Of a DNA stretch of 64,000 nt, positions 58,149-64,000 are shown piece by piece. Within the stretch, counting starts at the first letter, position 1; each line of letters starts with the position of its first letter. The stretch spans positions 558,001-622,000 of the forward strand of contig NZ_CP099489.1 of the NCBI RefSeq assembly GCF_023923225.1. The letters are read 5' to 3'. The notes beneath the pieces were generated by a model, which saw nothing but the letters and a program-made list of their open reading frames with translations, had not been told where the DNA came from and ran no database searches. The translations under genes were made by a program, and so were the position numbers. This DNA is from Ornithinimicrobium faecis. GTDB lineage: Bacteria; Actinomycetota; Actinomycetes; Actinomycetales; Dermatophilaceae.

Positions 58149-59291
58149 TCAGCCTGCGCTGAGCTCGGCGCCGACGATCGCCTGATAGTCCCGGGCGTCA
58201 ACCTTCTCGGCGTCCAGGGTCAGGATCAGTTCGCGGCCGGACTCGGTGTCCTCATAGACCTCAACGGGCTCACCGCCGTTCTCACCCGAGTGGACGTGTT
58301 GCCAGCCCGGGCCACCGGAGTCCCGCAGCTCATCGACGACCTCGTCGGTGGCGTAGTCACCCATTTCCTCGGCGTCACCCTCGCCGAAGGCGAGGACGAA
58401 GGTGTCGGCATAGGTCTTGATGCTCATGTCGGGCAGGCCCCCGTCCAGCCGCGCCTTCAGCACCGCGTCCTCGGCGGCCGACTCGGCCAGCTCACGGTCG
58501 ATCAGGAGCACGAGCTTGACGTCATCACGGTCGCCAGTGAAGGTGACCTCGACCGTGTTGGCGTCGGGGCCGTCGGAGACCTGTGGGTTGGTCCACACAA
58601 AGTCGCGGAACCAGTCCTGCGCCTCAGCGGCGGCCTCTGGGGTGCCCAACCGCTCGAGGTAGGCCCGGTCCTCGGCATCTCCACCGGCCGCGTCCACGAA
58701 GGCCATCGCGTAGTCCTCGACGGTCTCCGGGATCGGGTAGGCCCCCTCGGCCACGGTCGCGCTGACGACGCCGTGCGGCTCGCCGCCCTGGGTGATCCCC
58801 TCCTGCACCCAGAGCTCGAGCTGCATGTTCTGGTCGTCGGCATAGTTGATGACGACTGCACCGTGCGTCTCCTGCCGGACCTCGCCCCTGGTCCAGCCCT
58901 GACCGCCCCACACGTCCATGTTGGCGACCACATCGGGGTTGCCGAGCTGTTCGAGCAGGGTCTCGTCCTGGTCGACCCAGGCCTGCACAAACATGTCGCC
59001 GTATGCCGTGGGCTCGGTTGGCAGGTCGCCCGCCGGGGCCTCATCGGTCGGCTCGGGCGCCTGCGACGTCGGTGCGTCGTCGCTGGGCTCGGCCGGAGCC
59101 TCCGTGCTGGGTGCCTCCGTGCTGGGTGCCTCGGTGCTGGGTGCGGGGTCTGCTGGTGCCTCGGTCGTGGCAGAGGTCTGCTCGGCTGGCGGTGGGCCCG
59201 CCACCGTCGGCTGGTCGTCCTCACCACACCCGGTGAGCGTGGTGGTCAGTGTCGCCGCAGTCAAGATCGCGAGCCAGCGGGTGGACCTCAT
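58149..59291 (-). CDS. Lipoprotein of unknown function with STEAP repeats
   Basis: 380 residues with a lipoprotein signal (MRSTRWLAILTAATLTTTLTGC, lipobox LTGC). A Pro/Thr/Glu linker follows, with tandem STEAP units (about 50-65). The mature part contains two similar halves: AYGDMFVQAWVDQDETLLEQLGNPDVVANMD and TYADTFVLAFGEGDAEEMGDYATDEVVDELRD. Each is followed by a Trp and a strand-rich stretch, suggesting an internal duplication of a small NTF2-like fold. Outer-membrane-face location. Function unknown. Confidence 0.85.
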   Translation of the reverse strand: MRSTRWLAILTAATLTTTLTGCGEDDQPTVAGPPPAEQTSATTEAPADPAPSTEAPSTEAPSTEAPAEPSDDAPTSQAPEPTDEAPAGDLPTEPTAYGDMFVQAWVDQDETLLEQLGNPDVVANMDVWGGQGWTRGEVRQETHGAVVINYADDQNMQLELWVQEGITQGGEPHGVVSATVAEGAYPIPETVEDYAMAFVDAAGGDAEDRAYLERLGTPEAAAEAQDWFRDFVWTNPQVSDGPDANTVEVTFTGDRDDVKLVLLIDRELAESAAEDAVLKARLDGGLPDMSIKTYADTFVLAFGEGDAEEMGDYATDEVVDELRDSGGPGWQHVHSGENGGEPVEVYEDTESGRELILTLDAEKVDARDYQAIVGAELSAG

Positions 59292-59486
59292 CGTGTGCTC
59301 CCCTCCTTGGTGGCCCGTCCGGACCTCGTCAGTGAGGACGCCGTGGGGGAGCCCTCACGTTGCATCGGGTGGATCCCCTGGATGTCGCCAATGGCCACAT
59401 GTGCGTGATCGGCGTTGCCAACTCCGTGTCGGGGCACGGGACACGCCGCAACGATGACGGCACTGTGCACGACACGCAGGCGCTGC

Positions 59487-59643
59487 CCTCAGGTCAGACA
59501 GTCACCCCTCAGGTCAGACAGGCGCTGCCCTCAGGTCAGACAGGCGCTGCCCTCAGGTCAGACAGGCGCCCCTCAGGTCAGACAGTCACCCCTCAGGTCA
59601 GACAGTCACCCCTCAGGTCAGACCGGCGCCCCCTCAGGTCAAA
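59487..59643. repeat. Eight-copy 20-22 bp tandem repeat
   Basis: CCTCAGGTCAGACAG-type cores begin at 59487, 59507, 59529, 59551, 59571, 59591, 59611 and 59632, alternating with GCGCTG or TCACC fillers. The last copy supplies the stop codon of the ABC ATPase gene. It occupies half of the 347-bp gap (59292-59638); the other half holds the lipoprotein promoter region and nothing else I can support. Confidence 0.93.
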
Positions 59644-60490
59644 GCCGGCCGGCGTCGATGACCCGCCGCAGGAACTCCTGAGTGCGTGGCTGCGTCGGCT
59701 CGCCCAGCACTTGGGCCGGCGGTCCCTCCTCGCAGACAACACCCTGATCGAGGAAGACGACGTGATCGGCGACCTGCTTGGCGAAACCCATCTCGTGGGT
59801 GGCCATCAGGATCGTGGCGCCACCTGCGGCGAGCTCACGCACCAGCGCGAGCACCTCGCCGACGAGCTCGGGGTCGAGTGCCGAGGTGATCTCATCGAGC
59901 AGCAGCACGCGGGGCTCGACGGCGATGGCCCGGGCGATCGCGGCCCGCTGCTGCTGGCCACCGGACAGGCGGTCGGGATAGGCGTCGGCCTTGTCGGCGA
60001 GCCCCACCCGCTCCAACAGCGCCTCGGCCCGTGCCTGCGCCTCCTTCGGTGAGACCCGGTGCACGACACGCGGCGCGAGCATCACGTTGTCCAGCACGCT
60101 CATGTGTGGGAACAGGTTGAACGCCTGGAAGACCACGCCAAACCGGGCCCGCACGGCGTCGGCGTCGACCCGCGGGTCGCTGATGTCCTGCCCGTCCAGC
60201 AGGATCTGCCCGTCGCTGATCGGCTCCAGCACCCCGGCGCAGCGCAGCAGGGTCGACTTGCCCGAGCCCGAGGAGCCGATCAGGGTGACCACCTCGTGCT
60301 CGGCCACGGTCAGGTCGATCCCGCTGAGCACGACCGTGTCGTCATAGGCCTTGACCAGGCCGCGCACGTCCAGCACGACGTCCGGGCTCCGTCGCGGACC
60401 CGGCGGCAGATCGAGGGAGGTGTCCCGCTCGGCGGGACCCATCGGCATACGGCCACCGTCGCCGGCGGGTGACCTGCGCCAGCCGATCAC
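59639..60490 (-). CDS. Polar amino-acid ABC transporter ATP-binding protein
   Basis: 283 residues from the ATG at 60490, which overlaps the permease stop by 4 bp. Walker A GSSGSGKST, Q-loop FQAFNLFPHMSV, signature LSGGQQQRAAIARAI, Walker B LLLDEITSALDP and the switch His in ATHEMGFAKQVADHV. This is the GlnQ/HisP type. It powers uptake with the permease and binding protein encoded just upstream. The N-terminal 25 residues (MIGWRRSPAGDGGRMPMGPA) are an unusual extension. An internal ATG at residue 15 or 17 is possible. Confidence 0.94.
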   Translation of the reverse strand: MIGWRRSPAGDGGRMPMGPAERDTSLDLPPGPRRSPDVVLDVRGLVKAYDDTVVLSGIDLTVAEHEVVTLIGSSGSGKSTLLRCAGVLEPISDGQILLDGQDISDPRVDADAVRARFGVVFQAFNLFPHMSVLDNVMLAPRVVHRVSPKEAQARAEALLERVGLADKADAYPDRLSGGQQQRAAIARAIAVEPRVLLLDEITSALDPELVGEVLALVRELAAGGATILMATHEMGFAKQVADHVVFLDQGVVCEEGPPAQVLGEPTQPRTQEFLRRVIDAGRL

Positions 60491-61353
60491 AGTGCTGCCC
60501 CGCTCTGCTCGCGCCGTGCGGCCCGGGACGCTGCCCAGTCGGCGAGGCGGGCCGTGGGCACTGACAGGAGGACGAAGAGGAGGGCCGCCACGACATACGG
60601 GGTGAAGTTGAACGTGCTCTGGGAGGCGATCTGGGCGGCGCGGACCGCATCGAGCGGGCCCAGCAGGGAGATCAGGCCGACGTCCTTCTGCATGGCGACA
60701 AAGTCGTTGAGCAGCGGCGGGGTGACCCGGCGGACCGCCTGGGGGAGCACGACGAGCTTCATCGACTGGCCATAACTCAGACCGAGCGAGCGCGCACCCA
60801 GACGCTGACTGGGGTGGACGCTGTCGATGCCGGCCCGGAAGACCTCGGAGACATAGGCGGCGTAGGTCAGGACCAGGGCGACCGTGCCCAGATAGACCGG
60901 GTTGATCCGCCCGTCAGTGAACCGCAGCGCCGGCACGCCGAAGCCGATCAGATAGAGAAGCACGATCAGCGGGATCCCGCGGAACAGGTCGACATAGCCG
61001 GTGGCCAGCAGCCGCAGGGGCAGCCACACGGGGCCGCGCAGCGTGCGCAGGACCGCCAGGACGAGCGCGAGCAGCAGGGTGGCGACGGCCGCGACCACGA
61101 GCACCCGGATGTTCAACCACAGTCCCTCGAGGATCTTGGGCAGCGACTCCCAGGCGACCTGTGGGTTGAGGAAGGTCGCCTGGGTGCGCGACCAGCCGGG
61201 TGCGCTGGTGATGGCGAGATAGAGGACCGCGGCGAAGACCAGCGTGCTGATCAGCGACGTGAGAGTCGACCGCCGGGAACGACCCGCCCGCAGCTGGCGG
61301 CGGGAGAGTTCGAGCGGGGTGGGCTCGAGCGGGGTGGGTTGCTCCAGGGTCAC
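60487..61353 (-). CDS. Polar amino-acid ABC transporter permease
   Basis: 288 residues from a GTG at 61353 that overlaps the binding-protein stop (GTGA). A 35-residue cytoplasmic N-terminus (TPLEPTPLELSRRQLRAGRSRRS) precedes about five membrane helices. The HisM/GlnP family signature EVFRAGIDSVHPSQRLGARSLGLSYGQSMKLVVLPQAVRRVTPPLLNDF contains the EAA loop. As only one permease gene is present, it probably works as a homodimer. Ligand unknown but polar/charged amino acid is expected. Confidence 0.93.
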   Translation of the reverse strand: MTLEQPTPLEPTPLELSRRQLRAGRSRRSTLTSLISTLVFAAVLYLAITSAPGWSRTQATFLNPQVAWESLPKILEGLWLNIRVLVVAAVATLLLALVLAVLRTLRGPVWLPLRLLATGYVDLFRGIPLIVLLYLIGFGVPALRFTDGRINPVYLGTVALVLTYAAYVSEVFRAGIDSVHPSQRLGARSLGLSYGQSMKLVVLPQAVRRVTPPLLNDFVAMQKDVGLISLLGPLDAVRAAQIASQSTFNFTPYVVAALLFVLLSVPTARLADWAASRAARREQSGAAL

Positions 61354-62282
61354 TGCAGCTCGGGAGCGCCGGCGACATCGGCGAGCCACTCGGTGGCCAG
61401 GTCGTCGAGGGTCCCATCCTCGCGGAGGGCGTCGACGGCCTGCGTCGCGCAGTCGGTGAGCGGGCTGTCGAGGTCGAGGACGAAGCCCAGCTGCTCGGCG
61501 TCGCCCGTCAGCGGCAACTGACCAACGATGACGCCACCCTCGATCTCCACCGCCGTCAGATAGAAAGCGGTCGGCAGGTCCACCACGATGGCGTCCACCT
61601 GGCCGTTGTCGAGGGCGAGCTTGGCCTCCTCGTTGCTGTTGAAGATCAGCGGGTCGTTGCTCGGGTCGATCGACTCCTCGATCGAGGCCAGGCTCGTGGT
61701 CCCGACCTGGGCTCCCAGCAGGCTGTCCTTGAGGTCGGCCAGGCTCGCGGCATCGGCCGCTCCCGCGCCCTCTTTGGACACCACGGCCTGGCGCACGTCG
61801 TAGTAGCCGGAGGTGAAGTCGACGGCCCCCGCGCGCTCCGGCGTGATCGAGAACTGGTTGATCGCGAGGTCAAAGTTCTTCGGCCCCGGAGCGATGGTCG
61901 CCTCGAACGGGTTGCGCACCCACTCGACCGCGTCGGCCTCGTAGCCGAGCTGCTCGGCCACGGCATAGGACACGGCCGCCTCGTAGCCCTCGGCGTTGGC
62001 GGGGTCGTTGTCGACCATCCACGGCTCGAAGGCTGGCTCGGACGTGCTGAGCGTGAGCGTGCCCGCGGTGACGGTCTCCAGCGAGTCGGGCGAGCAGGCT
62101 CCGGCCGCGTCCTCGCTGCCACCGCTGGCGGCCGAGTCGTCGCCGTCCGCGCTGTCACCGGCAGCGTCGGCACCAGCCGTCGCGTCGTCGCTGGCCGGCT
62201 CTTCCTCGTCGCCGCCGCAGGCAGTGAGCAGCAGGGCCGCAGCCGAGAGGGTGGCCAGGAGGCGGAGTTGGGTTCGGGCCAT
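61350..62282 (-). CDS. Polar amino-acid ABC transporter substrate-binding lipoprotein
   Basis: 310 residues from the ATG at 62282, with TTGGAG 6 bp upstream. Signal MARTQLRLLATLSAAALLLTAC (lipobox LTAC), acidic linker, then the SBP_bac_3 fold: GTLTLSTSEPAFEPWMVDNDP, AVAEQLGYEADAVEWV, FDLAINQFSITPERAGAVDFTSGYYDVRQAVV and LLGAQVGTTSLASIEE. The ligand pocket keeps a Pro/Phe stacking position. First gene of the three-gene importer operon. Confidence 0.94.
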   Translation of the reverse strand: MARTQLRLLATLSAAALLLTACGGDEEEPASDDATAGADAAGDSADGDDSAASGGSEDAAGACSPDSLETVTAGTLTLSTSEPAFEPWMVDNDPANAEGYEAAVSYAVAEQLGYEADAVEWVRNPFEATIAPGPKNFDLAINQFSITPERAGAVDFTSGYYDVRQAVVSKEGAGAADAASLADLKDSLLGAQVGTTSLASIEESIDPSNDPLIFNSNEEAKLALDNGQVDAIVVDLPTAFYLTAVEIEGGVIVGQLPLTGDAEQLGFVLDLDSPLTDCATQAVDALREDGTLDDLATEWLADVAGAPELQ

Positions 62283-62357
62283 GTGGTGCTCCAAGGGGTG
62301 CGGAGGAGTATGCCGCCCGGTCGGCTCGGGCGTGAGGGCAAGCGTAGTCCTGTGCCC

Positions 62358-63557
62358 CTACTCGCAGACGATGCCGTCCTTGTCGGCGTCGCGATACCAG
62401 TCGTACTCGGGGTCCGTGCCCTGGTGGTAGGGGCCGAGGCCGGCGGCCTTGGCGGACTTGCACGTCTTGTGCCGTGGATCGGTGCTGGTGCCCTCCACCG
62501 GAGCAGGCGGTGCCATGATCGGCGCCGGTGCGGTCGCTGGCGGGGCGGCCACCGGCTCCGGTGTGGGAGTCGGCTCCGGGGACGGCTCGGGCTCCGGTGC
62601 GGCAGCGAGCTCGGGCCGCAGCTGCGCATGCTGTGCCTCGGGCAACGGCTCGTCGGGGCAGCTGGTCAGGATCCGCTCCATGGCGTCGAACTCTGCCTGG
62701 GTGACCCACAGTGCGTAGTCGTGCTTGACCGCGACCTGCCGGGCCACGAACTCGCAGCGGAAACTCTTGTCCGGCGGGAGCCAGGTCGCTGTGTCGCCGG
62801 CACCCTTCTGGGCATTGAGCCTGCCCTCGACCGCGAGCAGGTTGAGCGGGTCGTTGCCAAAGGTGCGCAGGGTGTCCTCGTCCCAGGCCTGCGCACCCTT
62901 CTGCCAGGCGTCCGAGAGTGCGACGACGTGGTCGATCTCGATCGAGCCACCGGTGCTGTCACGCACAAAGTCAATGGTCTCCCCGGAGTAGGGGCTGGTC
63001 AGCGTGCCGGAGAGAGCGACGCACCCCTGAGTGCCCGCCTTGGTGACCAGGTCCGCGAGGTCGCGGCGCAGGATGTCGTTGCGGGCATCGCACCCGTTGC
63101 GATCCAGGTCGTGGGAGCGGTACTGAAACAGGTCGCGGTCATAGCCGGTCGTGGCGGCACGCCCCTTGATCTCCAGGTCGGCGAGGGTCGCCAGCGCGGT
63201 TCCTGGAGCCGCGGCCAGTGCCGGCTCGGCCTCGACGACCTCGGCCGTGGCGATCTCCGGCTCCACGGTGTCGGGCTCGGTCGTCGGTGTCGCCTCCGTC
63301 GTCGGGCTCGGCGCACTCTCCTGCGTGGGCTCCGACTCCGATGTCGGGGCAGTCGGCGGTTCAGCCGTGGGCTCGGGTGTGGCGGATGTTTCGCGAGTGG
63401 TCTGGACGGGCGCCGCCTCAACAACAGGCTGAGCGTCCTCGTCGAGATTCGCCCCGTAGGCGAGAGCGGCGATGACCGCAATGATCGCGATGGCGCCGCC
63501 CTTGCGACGCGAGCGGCGTCGTGGCTGGGCAGGGTAGGGGCGGGTGGTCTTGCGCAC
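62358..63557 (-). CDS. Secreted DUF1524 HNH nuclease with excalibur calcium-binding domain
   Basis: 399 residues. N-terminal basic stretch and membrane anchor (RRRSRRKGGAIAIIAVIAALAYG, about 12-35), then a Thr/Pro/Glu-rich linker (about 45-115). The DUF1524/GmrSD-C-like HNH domain has LFQYRSHDLDRNGCDARNDILRRDL, VSGTLTSPYSGETI-like strands, IEIDHVVALSDAWQKGAQ and NPLNLLAVEGRLNAQKG-like DPLNLLAVEGRLNAQK. A second Pro-rich linker leads to the C-terminal excalibur domain ending YDWYRDADKDGIVCE. Probably an exported or wall-associated nuclease; widespread in actinobacteria. Confidence 0.9.
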   Translation of the reverse strand: MRKTTRPYPAQPRRRSRRKGGAIAIIAVIAALAYGANLDEDAQPVVEAAPVQTTRETSATPEPTAEPPTAPTSESEPTQESAPSPTTEATPTTEPDTVEPEIATAEVVEAEPALAAAPGTALATLADLEIKGRAATTGYDRDLFQYRSHDLDRNGCDARNDILRRDLADLVTKAGTQGCVALSGTLTSPYSGETIDFVRDSTGGSIEIDHVVALSDAWQKGAQAWDEDTLRTFGNDPLNLLAVEGRLNAQKGAGDTATWLPPDKSFRCEFVARQVAVKHDYALWVTQAEFDAMERILTSCPDEPLPEAQHAQLRPELAAAPEPEPSPEPTPTPEPVAAPPATAPAPIMAPPAPVEGTSTDPRHKTCKSAKAAGLGPYHQGTDPEYDWYRDADKDGIVCE

Positions 63558-63681
63558 GGCAGGGGCTCCATCTCAGGCGCAGCCCGAAGGGTCACGGTCT
63601 CCGGGTCTGGGAGGGTCACGATCCCTCCACAGCGAACCGTAGCCCACCCCCGAGCGGACCACCAGAGTCACCTCGGACACA

Positions 63682-63720
63682 ACAGAGCCGCAGGTCAGTC
63701 GTGCTGACCTGCGGCTCTGT
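63682..63720 (-). terminator. Terminator of the tRNA-Phe transcript
   Basis: A perfect 17-bp stem, arms 63682-63698 and 63704-63720 (ACAGAGCCGCAGGTCAG and its complement) and a 5-nt loop, 3 bp beyond the tRNA CCA end in the tRNA direction. TTGTGT follows on the minus strand. Confidence 0.85.
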
Positions 63721-63726
63721 GGATGG

Positions 63727-63800
63727 TGGCCAGGGGCGGGGTCGAACCGCCGACCTTCCGATTTTCAGTCGGACGCTCGTACCAACTGAGCTACCTGGCC
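63727..63800 (-). tRNA. tRNA-Phe (GAA)
   Basis: 74 nt. Acceptor GGCCAGG pairs with CCTGGCC over 7 bp, discriminator A. D-arm GCTC/GAGC, anticodon stem TCCGA/TCGGA with loop CTGAAAA (anticodon GAA), T-arm GGCGG/CCGCC with TTCGACC loop. CCA is encoded at 63724-63726. Confidence 0.97.
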
Positions 63801-63960
63801 GGGCCTGCGCACTCAGAGGCGATCTGACCTGCGCAAACATGACGCCGGATCGCTCCGGCGCGCGTTCACTATACCTGAAACCCACCCGCTGGCATTATCA
63901 GCGGTGTCGGCTGTGGGTGGGTTAGCCTCGCAGGGTGCTGACCGCTGGGAGGGAGCCACG

Positions 63961-64000
63961 ATGATGTCAGGCCCGAACGCGTCGACCACCGACGTCCAGG
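63961..64000 (+). CDS. Start of an unidentified gene, cut by the window edge
   Basis: Only 13 codons are visible (MMSGPNASTTDVQ). The ATG has GGGAGGGAG 6 bp upstream and lies 160 bp after the tRNA on the opposite strand. Too short to assign. A second ATG follows immediately. Confidence 0.45.
   Translation, partial: MMSGPNASTTDVQ

Noticed and set aside
59487-59643. Possible CRISPR or phage attachment array
   Set aside because: Units are 20-22 bp with almost no variable spacer, and there is no integrase or tRNA next to it.

Overview
The window is chromosomal DNA from a high-GC Gram-positive actinobacterium, most likely a member of the Micrococcales near the Intrasporangiaceae/Ornithinimicrobium group. 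This rests on very high GC in third codon positions, many GTG starts, 4-bp stop/start overlaps, a GlxR/CRP-like site, probable leaderless mRNAs, DUF222-HNH proteins and a MetP/MetS-type importer. No rRNA, prophage, transposase or CRISPR array was seen. One tRNA gene (tRNA-Phe) lies near the right end. Coordinates are confident for most genes; starts were moved downstream where a ribosome binding site, overlap or domain start argued for it.

Layout. 1-12.1 kb: a leftward amino-acid dehydrogenase/NTF2-like/MFS operon (MFS cut by the window edge), a lipoprotein, a beta-propeller lipoprotein, malic enzyme, a PhoD-like phosphatase, lpdA and a lower-GC multi-pass membrane protein. 12.2-14.4 kb: a Fur-family regulator overlapping catalase, behind two palindromic operator candidates. 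15.1-20.6 kb: the ilvB-ilvN-ilvC-ilvD branched-chain amino-acid operon, behind a CRP-like site, a 15-residue leader peptide (MHFGLVLIISGRVTR) and an attenuator. 20.7-31.6 kb: a sugar-acid locus (see below). 31.6-35.8 kb: HxlR regulator/imine-reductase-like pair, NTF2-like protein, acetyltransferase, class V aminotransferase, MazEF-type toxin-antitoxin. 35.8-40.4 kb: a PhzE-like ADIC/anthranilate synthase fusion coupled to a short CoA-transferase, then an NSS transporter with its tiny subunit. 40.4-49.4 kb: Uma2 nuclease, mycothiol-type DinB protein, HAD phosphatase, RNase HI, fdhD coupled to a Crp/Fnr regulator, AlkZ-like protein, an unknown protein and a GH3 enzyme. 49.5-64 kb: DHA2 exporter, dienoyl-CoA reductase-like enzyme, DUF222-HNH protein, GH15 enzyme, DHFR-like protein, lipoprotein, a polar amino-acid ABC transporter operon, a secreted DUF1524/excalibur nuclease, tRNA-Phe and the first codons of another gene.

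The most interesting part is 20.7-31.6 kb. Two divergent operons share one promoter region: leftward gnd-larE-larB and rightward uxaC-uxuB-gntK-larA-like, with a TRAP transporter (dctPQM) alongside. LarB and LarE make the nickel-pincer cofactor used by LarA-type 2-hydroxyacid racemases/epimerases. The LarA-like protein keeps all the cofactor and catalytic residues. No mannonate dehydratase, KDG kinase or KDPG aldolase is present. The set reads as one route: D-glucuronate to D-fructuronate (UxaC) to D-mannonate (UxuB) to D-gluconate (nickel-dependent C2 epimerase) to 6-phosphogluconate (GntK) to ribulose-5-phosphate (Gnd). This would be a hexuronate route into the pentose phosphate pathway that bypasses the usual dehydratase/Entner-Doudoroff branch. 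The assignment is inference from gene content and conserved residues, not proof.

A second unusual signal is a family of repeats with an exact 32-bp period (core CGACCGAGCGCG). It appears as a nine-copy array arranged symmetrically about a perfect 26-bp palindrome at 5.5-5.75 kb, and as short arrays on both sides of larB, where it runs into the larB 5' end.
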